Assembly (NCBI GenBank): GCA_018242585.1
Contig: JAFEBQ010000009.1
Location: forward strand, 65,690-129,689
Direction of reading: 5' to 3'
Length of the DNA stretch: 64,000 bases
Origin: Planctomycetota bacterium
GTDB taxonomy: Bacteria > Planctomycetota > Planctomycetia > Pirellulales > PNKZ01
The notes under the pieces are model-generated. The model did not search any database, was not told where the DNA came from, and was given only the letters and a program-made list of their open reading frames with translations. This document shows positions 17,703 to 25,902 of the stretch, one piece after another. Each line of letters starts with the position of its first letter. Positions within the stretch are counted from its first letter, which is position 1. The position numbers and the translations under genes are program-made.

Positions 17703-17809
17703 ATGAGGAATTCCTTTCCTAACTGAACCGACGGCGATCCGTTGGCGATCGCACATCCGCCCAAAAGGCCGTCGGCCAGGGAAACGCTTGATCGGTTGAT
17801 GCGCCTAGC

Positions 17810-17833
17810 GCCCGACTTGCTAGCAAGTCGGGC
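17810..17833. repeat. Perfect 24-bp palindrome
   Basis: GCCCGACTTGCT is followed immediately by its reverse complement AGCAAGTCGGGC, with no loop. It lies 107 bases upstream of the porin start, in a 700-base gene-free stretch. It could be a dimeric regulator site or a cruciform-forming interspersed repeat. I know similar ACTTGCTAGCAAGT palindromes from planctomycete intergenic regions. Confidence 0.7.
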
Positions 17834-18128
17834 CCGGCGCGACACTCGTTGGCTATTGGTTGAATCGAAATCAGCGGCGGAAACTTATGTTAGGATTGCA
17901 ATTAGTCGATTGGTTATTCCCGCTATGCGCTTCAAGGTTTGCGGCCCTGGCAAACCCTGCGGGCGATTTTGGAGAGTCGCGAGGCGCGCACTCCGCGCAT
18001 TGTCAAAAAGCCTGAATGAAATTCCCGCAATGGGACACGACGCTAGCGAATGCGCTTCGAGAACTAATCAAGCGCGACTTGCGGACAACGGTGACGCGTC
18101 ACGAGAGCAGCGATCAGAAAAGCTTGGC

Positions 18129-18264
18129 TGGGTGGCACGTCCCAAGCGCAGCGCAGGGCGTGGTGAACCGCCACAAGCGTCTCTGAGTTCGCCAGCACTT
18201 CCCCACGCCCTAGGAGGGCGTGCCACCCAAACCCGCGGGGGTGGCCCAGGTGCTTGCACCTGGG
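18129..18264. repeat. Nested inverted repeats in gene-free stretch
   Basis: The region 17703-18407 holds no convincing gene. Within it TGGGTGGCACGTCC (18129-18142) is inverted with one mismatch at 18216-18229. An inner pair AGGGCGTGG / CCACGCCCT lies at 18155-18163 and 18203-18211. Next to it CCCAGGTGC TT GCACCTGGG (18245-18264) is a perfect 9-bp hairpin. These look like a composite palindromic repeat rather than a coding sequence. Confidence 0.65.
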
Positions 18265-18336
18265 TGGCCGCAGGCCACAAGAAACCTCGAGCGCCGTCCC
18301 GCGCAGGTGGTGAGTTTCCCTTGGGGTTGCGCATGC

Positions 18337-18360
18337 CCATCGAGTTTCTTGTTGCTGCGC
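18337..18360. repeat. Dispersed 24-nt repeat, copy 1
   Basis: The segment starting CCATCGAGTTTCTTGTTGC recurs inverted at 51193-51216 with one mismatch in 24 positions. The second copy sits 14 bases outside the IS630-type element. The repeat is intergenic both times. Confidence 0.6.
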
Positions 18361-18407
18361 AACACCGATGACCACACCCACGCCGCTAGAACGTGGCAAG
18401 AAGCGTT

Positions 18408-20516
18408 CTAGGGCTTCTGGTCGTAAACCACGCGAAAGCCGACCAGCACCGAAGATTGGCGGCTGGTCACGAACTCTTGCCGTGACGTGCAGCGGCAACG
18501 GGTTGCGTCGTAGCTGAAACACCCCCCTCGAGCTACCGGCCCCGTGGAGCCCCCCTGACACCATTCCGCAACATTGCCGTGCATGTCGCACAAGCCAAAA
18601 GCGTTGGCTCGATAGGAACCGACCCGGCAGGTTCGCCGCAAGATATTGCCGAAGTTGGCGTCGTCGCGATTCAAGACGTCGCCAAATGAATACGAAGAAT
18701 TGACTCCCCCGCGGCAGGCATACTCCCATTCGTCCTCGGTGGGCAATCGATAAACTCGCTTGGCGGCCCTCTCGGCCGGCAATTCAGATAGTCTGCCACA
18801 AAAGTCCTTGGCGTCCGCGAATGACACCTGTTCCACCGGGTAGTTGCCGGTGTCCTCTTTCACCGAGCTGCGTCCTCCGCCGTCACCGCGGAACCAGCTC
18901 GGCGATTTCCGCATCACCAATTGGTATTGGTCCTGGGTCACTTCGTAGACGCTCAAGAAGAATGGTTCACGCTCGCTCGCCGACGCTCCCGTCAACAATG
19001 ACCCGACGGGAACCTCCACGAACTGCATCCCGATCGAATTGGGCTTTCCCTGGGGCCGACTGCTTTTGACGAGAATCACGCACGTTGCTCGGACAACCTT
19101 CAGTGGTTCGGCGCTGTCACGCACCACCAGCGTCACTCGATGCGAGAGGCCCGCCGAATCAAGCGGCGGCGTCCACCTGATGGTGTGATTGAAGGTGTTG
19201 TAGGTCAGCCCCTTGGGCGCCCCGGGGGCCAACGTGACCGTCACACGGTTGGCCGGCAAATCTTCGTCTTCGACTTTAGCCTTAATCGTCAGGGGCTTCA
19301 GTTCCGCCGCTTCGATGGTTTCGGGCAAGACGCACTTGGGGGGCTGATTGACCTCGGTCACGCCGACGTCAAAGCTCGCGAAAGCCGGCTGGCCCGAGCG
19401 ATCGGCCGGAGCGACGCTCAGGCGCACATTATATTCGCCCGGCCCTTGCCGCTCGGTGGGAGTCCAGCGAATCACTCCGCTGGTGGTGTCGATGCTCGCC
19501 CCCTCGGGCAAGTCGGCCTGCCAACGACAGGGAAAATTGGGCTCGGACGGATCGGGGATCAGCCTCGGGCTGAACGTCCACTCGACACCCTCAGGAATGC
19601 TGAAGGGGGGAATCGTCGCCAGTCCGATGCGCGGCTGATAGCGAGTAACGCGGATGTCGTACCAACGGTCATCGTAGTTGTCGCCCTTGCCAACCACACT
19701 GACACGCACGCCCGCGCGCTGAAGCCCCAGTTTCGATTTGCGGTCAACCTGCCAGGCGCATTGCCCCGACTTTTCATCGACCGTGAACCCCGCTGGCGAG
19801 TCGGGGAGCGCTTCATAGCGCACGTGCCCTTTGGGAGGCGGCTCGACCAGTGTCGCCTGAAACTGCAATGTCTGTCCCGCTTCCACGTTCTGAACCTCGG
19901 CGCCCGCCAAGCGCGGAAACCAGGGCGCGCCGGGCGCGAACCTAATGGCCAACCAGGTAACCAGCGTCAACGCCAGTCCACCGACCAGCCCCAGTGCGAT
20001 CGGCTTGATGAGAGAAAGCGTCGGAAATGACGCCGGCGCCGGGTCCAGCAGCGCGTCGAGCACCTGCTTTTCGGGGAGCCTGACCGGCGGCAGAGGAGGC
20101 GGCGCCAGGCCATCGGCAACGATCGTCGCCAGGATGACCGGCATCGGGTTGGGCGCGTCGTCGGCTTCGGCGTCCCCCTCGTCAAGCGGCAATTCGAGCG
20201 AGAACGGCAACTCATCCTCGACCGTACTTGCCGTCACGGGTGTCAAAGTCGCGTTCAGCGCGGCGTCGTATTCACCACGTGTCGTGGCGTCTTTCAAGAC
20301 CCGATGCGCTTCGAGCACCTCTTCTAGCAAGCGTTGGGCGGTCTCCTCGCGCTTGCCGGTGCGATAGCGATTGACCTCCGCCGTGCGCCGCCGAACCGCG
20401 GCGTCGATCACCTCGACATCGGCGGTGAACGGGGGAATGCCCAGCAGCTCGTAATGGGTCGGCTTTTGCCCCGTCGCGGGAATGGCCAACCAGTCCGAGT
20501 AGGGATCGAAACTCAT
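18408..20516 (-). CDS. J-like / FGE-sulfatase-domain membrane protein
   Basis: A 702-residue protein. Residues about 1-80 contain the planctomycete motif DPYSDWLAIPATGQKPTHYE followed by LLGIPPF and two helices ending VLKDATTRGEYDAAL. This resembles a J domain but lacks the HPD tripeptide. A membrane segment follows (about 170-195, ALGLVGGLALTLVTWLAIRF). The extracytoplasmic part has Ig/cadherin-like putative-Ig repeats (about 205-480) and a C-terminal formylglycine-generating-enzyme-like domain (about 500-700; VEVPVGSLLTG, RLPTEDEWEYACRGG, DMHGNVAEWC, GFRVVYD). FGE-like domains of this type are often not true FGEs. ATG 20516 places the J-like motif at the start. The gene is divergent from Hsp70. 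Confidence 0.85.
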   Translation of the reverse strand: MSFDPYSDWLAIPATGQKPTHYELLGIPPFTADVEVIDAAVRRRTAEVNRYRTGKREETAQRLLEEVLEAHRVLKDATTRGEYDAALNATLTPVTASTVEDELPFSLELPLDEGDAEADDAPNPMPVILATIVADGLAPPPLPPVRLPEKQVLDALLDPAPASFPTLSLIKPIALGLVGGLALTLVTWLAIRFAPGAPWFPRLAGAEVQNVEAGQTLQFQATLVEPPPKGHVRYEALPDSPAGFTVDEKSGQCAWQVDRKSKLGLQRAGVRVSVVGKGDNYDDRWYDIRVTRYQPRIGLATIPPFSIPEGVEWTFSPRLIPDPSEPNFPCRWQADLPEGASIDTTSGVIRWTPTERQGPGEYNVRLSVAPADRSGQPAFASFDVGVTEVNQPPKCVLPETIEAAELKPLTIKAKVEDEDLPANRVTVTLAPGAPKGLTYNTFNHTIRWTPPLDSAGLSHRVTLVVRDSAEPLKVVRATCVILVKSSRPQGKPNSIGMQFVEVPVGSLLTGASASEREPFFLSVYEVTQDQYQLVMRKSPSWFRGDGGGRSSVKEDTGNYPVEQVSFADAKDFCGRLSELPAERAAKRVYRLPTEDEWEYACRGGVNSSYSFGDVLNRDDANFGNILRRTCRVGSYRANAFGLCDMHGNVAEWCQGGSTGPVARGGCFSYDATRCRCTSRQEFVTSRQSSVLVGFRVVYDQKP

Positions 20517-20728
20517 GAGTGGTCGCGGCGACTGTGAATCGACGCCGAAGAATACCTGCCCCGCCGGCGTGTTGCCCCTGGCGCGTTGCCCGGTCAGCAC
20601 CGCGCGGATGTCGCTGGCCAGTATAACGAGTCCGCCGCCAGCGACCAAAGCGGGCGTGGAACGTGCCACGGTCCAAGCACCGTCAACTTGTCGCACGCCT
20701 CGGGCAATGGCTGCGATAACCCCTTGTT

Positions 20729-20757
20729 TTGCAACACTCCGCGATGTGTGTTAAAAC
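20729..20757 (+). promoter_or_regulatory. Possible promoter of the Hsp70 gene
   Basis: TTGCAA, a 17-base spacer and TAAAAC fit a weak sigma-70-type promoter about 60 bases before the GTG start at 20818. No CIRCE-type inverted repeat (TTAGCACTC-N9-GAGTGCTAA) is visible in the 300-base divergent region 20517-20817. Confidence 0.25.
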
Positions 20758-20817
20758 GGGCTGGTCGAGCGGCCATGCGAACGGCGGCCAGAGCGCTCGA
20801 CAAGGAGCAAAACGCAA

Positions 20818-22413
20818 GTGTCGACGGTGGGCAGGGAAAATCTCGTCGGAATCGACCTGGGGACTACCTTTTCGGTCATCGCGCACCTCAATGCGCAAGG
20901 CACCGCCACCGTCATCCCGAACAGCGACGCCGAGCCGCTGACCCCCAGCGCCATCTACCTGGAAGGTAACACGGCCATCGTTGGCCAAGCCGCCCGCGAG
21001 GCTGCCGCCTCGGGTTCGGGCGACGTGGCCATGTTCGTCAAGCGCGAGCTGGGACGGCCGGTTTTCTCGCGCGCCTTGGGGGGCCGGCAATACCGGCCCG
21101 AAACCTTGTCGGCCATTGTCTTGCGCAAGCTCAAGCAAGACGCCGAGCGGCATATCGGCCCGATCCACAAGGCCGTGATTACCGTGCCCGCCTTTTTCGA
21201 CGACACCCGCCGCAAAGCCACCCAGGACGCGGGGCGAATCGCCGGGCTGGAAGTCCTGGACATCATCAACGAGCCGACGGCCGCCGCCCTGTCCTACGCC
21301 GCCGAAGGGGCCGGCGCCACCGGCAAGCTGATCGACATTCCCGGCGGCCAGATGACCGTGCTGGTCTATGACCTGGGTGGTGGCACCTTTGACGTGACCG
21401 TGGTCAAGCTGGCCGACAAGCACTTCGAGACCATTGCCACCGACGGCGCGGTGAAGCTGGGAGGCAAAGATTGGGACGACAAAGTCGTCGAATACGTGGC
21501 CCAGGAGTTCCGCCAACAGTTCAACGCCAACCCGCTGGACGATGAACAACGCCGCGATGTCTTGGCCGCCCAGGCCGAAAAGGCCAAGCGCGTGCTGTCG
21601 CGCGGGCTCCCCTCGGCCACGATCGAATGCTTTCACGAAGGGCACAACCTGAAGGTCAAGCTGACGCGCGAGAAGTTCGAGAAGTTGACCGAAGGGCTGT
21701 TGTCCCACACGCACATTGTCACGGATCTGGTGCTGCAACAGGCCAAGCTGACTTGGAACCAGGTTGACCGGATTCTGCTGGTCGGTGGCAGCACCAAAAT
21801 GCAAATGGTGCCCGCCATGTTGCAGAACATCTCGGGCAAAAAGCCCGATAACAGCTTGGATCCCGACCAGGTCGTCGCTCGGGGAGCGGCCATTCACGCC
21901 GGCATTTTGGCCGCGCGCGGCAACGCGGGTGAACTGGTGCTTGACGACGGCGCGCTCGAGGAGTTGGGCAAAATCGTCGTCGGCAACGTCAACGCTTACA
22001 GCCTGGGCGTAGCCGCGCTCAAGGAAGACAAGGTGGCGAAAAAGCGCTGGCGGGTGAATGACATTTTGATTCCGAAGAACACTCGATTGCCCGCCTCGTT
22101 CAGCCGGATTTACCCGTTGGACCGCGCCGGAGTCAGCTCGGTGAAGGTGCCCATCTTGGAAGGCGAGGCCCCCAACGCCGAGGACAATATCACGATCGGC
22201 GAGTGTGTGATCTCGGACTTGCCGCCGAACTTGCCGGCGCGGTCCCCCATCCAGGTGCGATTACACTACGATGGCAGCGGACGGATCAGCGTGATGGCCC
22301 TGGACATGACCGGTGGCCGGCTGGCCCAGGTGGAGATCAAGCGCGAATACGGGCTGACCGAAGCGGACATCGAGCGCGAACGGGCATTTGTCGATTCCTT
22401 GACGATTCAATAG
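20818..22413 (+). CDS. Hsp70 (DnaK-like) chaperone lacking the helical lid
   Basis: A 531-residue Hsp70. The ATPase domain has all signatures: [10 protein letters not shown] (about 11-20), [14 protein letters not shown] (about 185-198), [16 protein letters not shown] (about 320-335) and [10 protein letters not shown]. The beta-sandwich peptide-binding domain follows (about 395-505), but the protein ends right after it at VDSLTIQ, so the C-terminal helical lid of DnaK (normally about 600-640 residues) is missing. The start is GTG at 20818. A zinc-ribbon gene follows 40 bases later, and the divergent neighbour carries a J-like domain. It is more likely a specialised Hsp70 than the housekeeping DnaK. 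Confidence 0.92.
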   Translation: MSTVGRENLVGIDLGTTFSVIAHLNAQGTATVIPNSDAEPLTPSAIYLEGNTAIVGQAAREAAASGSGDVAMFVKRELGRPVFSRALGGRQYRPETLSAIVLRKLKQDAERHIGPIHKAVITVPAFFDDTRRKATQDAGRIAGLEVLDIINEPTAAALSYAAEGAGATGKLIDIPGGQMTVLVYDLGGGTFDVTVVKLADKHFETIATDGAVKLGGKDWDDKVVEYVAQEFRQQFNANPLDDEQRRDVLAAQAEKAKRVLSRGLPSATIECFHEGHNLKVKLTREKFEKLTEGLLSHTHIVTDLVLQQAKLTWNQVDRILLVGGSTKMQMVPAMLQNISGKKPDNSLDPDQVVARGAAIHAGILAARGNAGELVLDDGALEELGKIVVGNVNAYSLGVAALKEDKVAKKRWRVNDILIPKNTRLPASFSRIYPLDRAGVSSVKVPILEGEAPNAEDNITIGECVISDLPPNLPARSPIQVRLHYDGSGRISVMALDMTGGRLAQVEIKREYGLTEADIERERAFVDSLTIQ

Positions 22414-22453
22414 TTGGGTGGCGGTTTCCAGAGTTCTTGGCGGTTTCGTAGCG

Positions 22454-22729
22454 ATGCCCTTCCGCGTGCAGTGCCCCAGTTGCCAGAAGTTCCAACTCCT
22501 CGAAGACGAGGTGCGCGGCACGACCACGCCATGCCTGGTCTGTCGACAGCCGATGGTCATTGACCGTGCCGCCGGCACACCGTTCGACACCCCCGACCCG
22601 GTGCGACAGCCCGCGCCGGCCGACACGTCGAACCGAATCGTGAACTGCCCGCAATGCCAGTCCAAGATGCGCGTGCCGGCGGCCGCCCGACAAGTGCAAT
22701 GCCCCAAGTGCCGGCACATGTTTTCGTAG
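22454..22729 (+). CDS. Double zinc-ribbon protein
   Basis: A 91-residue protein with two CxxC...CxxC zinc ribbons: CPSC ... CLVC at about 7-29 and CPQC ... CPKC at about 64-88, joined by a Pro/Asp-rich linker. This MJ0042-like ribbon type (FRVQCPSCQKFQLLEDEV) is common at the N-terminus of planctomycete membrane proteins; here it stands alone without a membrane segment. ATG 22454 is chosen because it begins exactly at the first ribbon. It is likely co-transcribed with the Hsp70 gene. Similar ribbons occur at the start of the proteins at 27980 and 34963. Confidence 0.75.
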   Translation: MPFRVQCPSCQKFQLLEDEVRGTTTPCLVCRQPMVIDRAAGTPFDTPDPVRQPAPADTSNRIVNCPQCQSKMRVPAAARQVQCPKCRHMFS

Positions 22730-22858
22730 TCCTGTCCGCTGAATCGCACACCGAGCAGGATAGCGGCCCAGACAAAACAATTTCCCGGAGCATGGCTCGC
22801 AGTTAAACCGCAGTTCGTCTCGCGTAAATCGCGGTTAGCGCGTTGGGGTACAAACACC

Positions 22859-23758
22859 ATGTCGAATCCTGGTTCAACGTCCGGCGATCCTCGGCCTAAA
22901 GACTCCACGACAGAGGATGAGCAAGGGTTTTACGAACAGTACTCCCCAAACCACGAACTGCCTAAATCGTCTCTCGCATCAGCGATCATCCACGGACTCT
23001 TGGCTTTCGCCATTGGCTTGATTGCGACAGCATCGTTCGAGCCCGTCCACACCGTCCCTCACGTCGACGTCGTGCGACTCCCCGATGACGCGCCGAGTGT
23101 TCCCGATAACAAGCCGGCTCCGCCTGAAGACTTGTTAGAACCCTTGCCCAGGCACGTCGAACCGCCGACTAAACCAAAGCAACTCGCATACGAAGATGTG
23201 CGACAGGTTGAGATACCCAAAGAGACGATCAATGAACGCGGCAAGCAAGCAATCCAGTCGACGGCAGGTGAGGCGGCTAAGGCCCAAGAAGCCGCGGCCG
23301 CTCAAGCCGAGAAGCTCGCGAAACGGCTCGGGGAACGGCGAGCTGCGCGCCAGGCGCGGTGGGTTATTAGGATACGTGATTCGGCGTCGGAAACGATGCG
23401 TCAACTTGAATACTTTGACGCCGAATTAATGGTTCGTGTCGATGAGGATACGGCAAAGTACTTCGCCGATCTTAATAGTCGCCCTCCCTCAAGCCGTCTG
23501 CAAAGCATCGACGCGGAAACACGAATTTGGTGGACGTTCGGAGAAGGGTCTACGAAACGCGAAATCGTGGATTTGCTCGACATGAACCATTCAAGCGTCT
23601 TGCGATGTTTTTTTCCCTCAGCCTTCGAGGATCGGCTCCTGATGCTCGAAACGTCCTATCAGAACCGACGCGAGGAAGACATTCGCTCCACGACTTTTGA
23701 ATTCTTTCGCAGTGGATCAGAGTACGACGTCAGGGTTGTTGAACAGGAACTCAAGTAA
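22859..23758 (+). CDS. Diverged copy of the TolA/TonB-like protein
   Basis: A 299-residue paralogue of the protein at 24887-25855. Both share GFYxQYSPNHELPKSSLAS, one membrane helix (IIHGLLAFAIGLIATASF, about 42-60), a Pro-rich stretch, an Ala/Glu/Lys helical segment with NERGKQAIQ (about 120-160), and a C-terminal globular domain (about 165-299) with RARW/ARWVIRIR, YFADLNSRPPSS and EEDIRSTTFE. Topology (cytosolic N-tip, helix, extended linker, periplasmic domain) resembles TonB/TolA. Third codon positions are visibly more A/T-rich than in the second copy, suggesting relaxed selection or separate transfer. It has no adjoining exbB or exbD of its own. Confidence 0.8.
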   Translation: MSNPGSTSGDPRPKDSTTEDEQGFYEQYSPNHELPKSSLASAIIHGLLAFAIGLIATASFEPVHTVPHVDVVRLPDDAPSVPDNKPAPPEDLLEPLPRHVEPPTKPKQLAYEDVRQVEIPKETINERGKQAIQSTAGEAAKAQEAAAAQAEKLAKRLGERRAARQARWVIRIRDSASETMRQLEYFDAELMVRVDEDTAKYFADLNSRPPSSRLQSIDAETRIWWTFGEGSTKREIVDLLDMNHSSVLRCFFPSAFEDRLLMLETSYQNRREEDIRSTTFEFFRSGSEYDVRVVEQELK

Positions 23759-23840
23759 GTCCGTCCGAAATGAAAAAGAGGGCGCAAGGCAAACGAGAAT
23801 CGCCCCACCCTTTGTTTTCTTGAATCGAAGCAATACCTAC

Positions 23841-24179
23841 CTACGGGCGATGGGACGTTGCTGGCGTGGTAAACCACACGATGTCGCCAATGTCTGGCTC
23901 TCGCTGCAGGTTCTGCCACTCGCTGGCGATCCTCCTCCAAGCATCATCAGGGCTCGACTTCCAGGGAATGAATCCGCCTTGGTCGTCCGGCGCCCCGGCC
24001 TGAACAATGTTGGCATGCAGCAGAAACGAGACAATCGCCAGCGTCCAAAGCTTGGGATCATCCAGGCCAGCCTCTTTGGCCTGCCGATAGATTGACCAAA
24101 GCCCGACATAATCGTCCTCGCATTCCTGCCAAATGCGATCGAGCACGTCGGCTTCTTTATGCACCACGGTTGCCATCAC
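23841..24179 (-). CDS. Probable immunity protein of the toxin cassette
   Basis: A 112-residue acidic, Trp-rich protein without signal peptide (core EADVLDRIWQECEDDYVG, then LWSIYRQAKEAGLDDPKLW). It starts five bases after the stop of the toxin-like ORF at 24185, and its Shine-Dalgarno (TGAGGTAAG) overlaps that stop codon, so the two are translationally coupled. Size, acidity and position fit a polymorphic-toxin immunity protein. I do not recognise the family itself; the call rests on context. The starts GTG 24179 and ATG 24176 are both possible. Confidence 0.55.
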   Translation of the reverse strand: MMATVVHKEADVLDRIWQECEDDYVGLWSIYRQAKEAGLDDPKLWTLAIVSFLLHANIVQAGAPDDQGGFIPWKSSPDDAWRRIASEWQNLQREPDIGDIVWFTTPATSHRP

Positions 24180-24184
24180 TTACC

Positions 24185-24463
24185 TCAGACAAACTTGATC
24201 TTTCTGATCGGGATGCCAGGAATGTTCACGTCGATGGTCGGCGGGCCGGATTTCGAGGCAGGTCGAAACCCCACCGCGCCTCCGCCTGAAAGGTCAAATG
24301 CATTCGGATGCGTAGTACCAAGTTTGGGCGAACCACCTTTTTTAAGTTCGTCAAAGAAATTTTGAGCTTCCCGCAGTCCGCCTTGCACCTCTCGAATGTC
24401 AGAACTTGATCCTGGCGCACCGACCGGCTTTCCTCCGGGCATCAATATGTCCTGGATTGACAT
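24185..24463 (-). CDS. Orphan polymorphic-toxin C-terminal domain
   Basis: A 92-residue frame ending SKSGPPTIDVNIPGIPIRKI-KFV. The motif order (ALFDELxKGG, a Pro/Gly middle, G-VG-R, S-PTIDVNIPGI-I-KIKF) matches a C-terminal module I know from the ends of large RHS-type and other polymorphic toxins. Here it reads REAQNFFDELKKGG, then GGGAVGFRPASKSGPPTIDV. No N-terminal delivery region precedes it: a TGA stands directly before ATG 24463. It is followed at once by the putative immunity gene. It may be a displaced toxin tip kept as a cassette, or the remnant of a longer gene. The activity is not known to me. Confidence 0.6.
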   Translation of the reverse strand: MSIQDILMPGGKPVGAPGSSSDIREVQGGLREAQNFFDELKKGGSPKLGTTHPNAFDLSGGGAVGFRPASKSGPPTIDVNIPGIPIRKIKFV

Positions 24464-24886
24464 TCAACCAATTTTACTCCGCGATCTCACTTTTCGCCAA
24501 TCTGTTCATTAACACCATCAAACACCTCGATGCTCGACGTTTTGATGCAACTGTTGGCCGTGTCACAAGTGCTGGGAAACCAGAGCCAGCCATCTCCCCA
24601 AAGCCGGAATTGCCGCCAGCGCTGGAATCCGGATCGCTACTCGTGACTACCTGTTTTGCATCTTGACGAGTATCTGAGCTACTCGACGGGTTTTTGAAAT
24701 CGCACCGAAATGCCCATGCTCCGGCCTGAAGAAGTCGCCAAGTTTCGGGGCGGTATGCTTGCCTGGACTCCACACCCCCCATTACACTACCACTGATGGG
24801 TAGTTCGCATCCGTCGCTCATCGAGCGGCACCGTATATCGGCGTCGCGGCGACCAACGAACCATCGCGGGGAGGAGGGCAGCAAAC
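24464..24886. other. Gene-free or degraded stretch upstream of the toxin tip
   Basis: This 423-base stretch is AT-richer than its surroundings. On the minus strand two frames show short protein-like pieces: GEMAGSGFPALVTRPTVASK in one, and SSIEVFDGVNEQIGEK ending at a TGA in another, meeting at an AAAA run near 24537-24540. This could be a frameshifted gene fragment, but I cannot assign it. The last part contains the leader of the plus-strand gene at 24887. Confidence 0.3.
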
Positions 24887-25855
24887 ATGACGTCAGGCTT
24901 AGCGCCACAGCCCGCTCCCTATACGCCGCCGCAAGACGAGTACCAGGACGAGGGTTTCTACCAGCAGTACTCGCCGAATCACGAGCTGCCCAAATCGTCG
25001 CTGGCCTCGTGCTTGATCCACGGGCTGCTGGCCTTCATCATTGGCTTGTTGGCTACGATCACCGTCAAGCACGACCCCGAACCGCCGGGAGTCGATGTGG
25101 TCCGAGTCTCGGACGACGCCACGGCGGCGCCGGACTTTGGCGACGGCAATCCCCAGACGCCGTCCGACGTGCTGCCGAACCAGACGCAACAGCCGACGAT
25201 GCCGCAGGTTCCCACCACCACGCCGACCCAGGATGTGAAGCAGGTCGAAGTGGCCGTCAACGAACAGATCAACGATCGCGGCAAGAAGGTCGTCGGCCCG
25301 ACCCAAGCCGAAGCAGCCTCGGCCCAAGCCGCCGCGGCCCAAGCCGCTTCGGCGTTCGACGCGGCTAAGAAAAAACTCGCCGAGAACGTCGGCAAAGGGG
25401 GCGGCGGCGGCTCAGGCCCGTCGGGAACCGCCGCGCGGCGCGCGCGCTGGGTGATCACCTATCGACCAGCTTCGGGAAGTGAAACCGCTCAGATGCTTCA
25501 GTTTTTTGGCGCCGAGGTGGCCGTGCCGATCGACGGCGGCAATTGGCGTTACTTTTCCGATTTGACCAGCCGCCCGCCCAAGAGCTGGGTGCAGACCTTG
25601 GACGACGAGATTCGCATGTCTTGGTCCAGCGAATCGATGACCAGCAACGATCGCGATCTGCTGCGAGTCCTCGGCGCGGGGAATGCTTCAGGGTTCTACA
25701 TTTTCTTTCCCCGTGCCTTTGAAGCCCGGCTGTCTAAGCTGGAACTGGCCTATCGCAACGTCCCTGAAGAAGACATCGCCTCGACCGTGTTCGAGATGTC
25801 CCAAGGCGGCTCGGGGTGGGATGTACGCGTCTCGCGCCAGTCGGAACGCCGATGA
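24887..25855 (+). CDS. TolA/TonB-like periplasm-spanning protein
   Basis: A 322-residue protein at the head of an ExbB/ExbD operon. Order: short cytosolic segment with GFYQQYSPNHELPKSSLAS, one membrane helix (LIHGLLAFIIGLLATITV, about 43-60), a Pro/Thr-rich stretch (about 75-115), an Ala/Gln-rich helix (AEAASAQAAAAQAASAFDAA, about 142-161), a Gly run and a globular domain (about 180-322). That layout equals TonB and TolA, the partners that ExbB-ExbD or TolQ-TolR energise, although I see no sequence similarity to the TonB C-terminal fold. The inference therefore rests on topology and context. The gap to ExbB is 47 bases. A diverged copy sits at 22859-23758. Confidence 0.75.
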   Translation: MTSGLAPQPAPYTPPQDEYQDEGFYQQYSPNHELPKSSLASCLIHGLLAFIIGLLATITVKHDPEPPGVDVVRVSDDATAAPDFGDGNPQTPSDVLPNQTQQPTMPQVPTTTPTQDVKQVEVAVNEQINDRGKKVVGPTQAEAASAQAAAAQAASAFDAAKKKLAENVGKGGGGGSGPSGTAARRARWVITYRPASGSETAQMLQFFGAEVAVPIDGGNWRYFSDLTSRPPKSWVQTLDDEIRMSWSSESMTSNDRDLLRVLGAGNASGFYIFFPRAFEARLSKLELAYRNVPEEDIASTVFEMSQGGSGWDVRVSRQSERR

Positions 25856-25902
25856 CTTGACTTGAACTTACACACACCTTTTGACTGGAAGCTGCACCGT
25901 CT

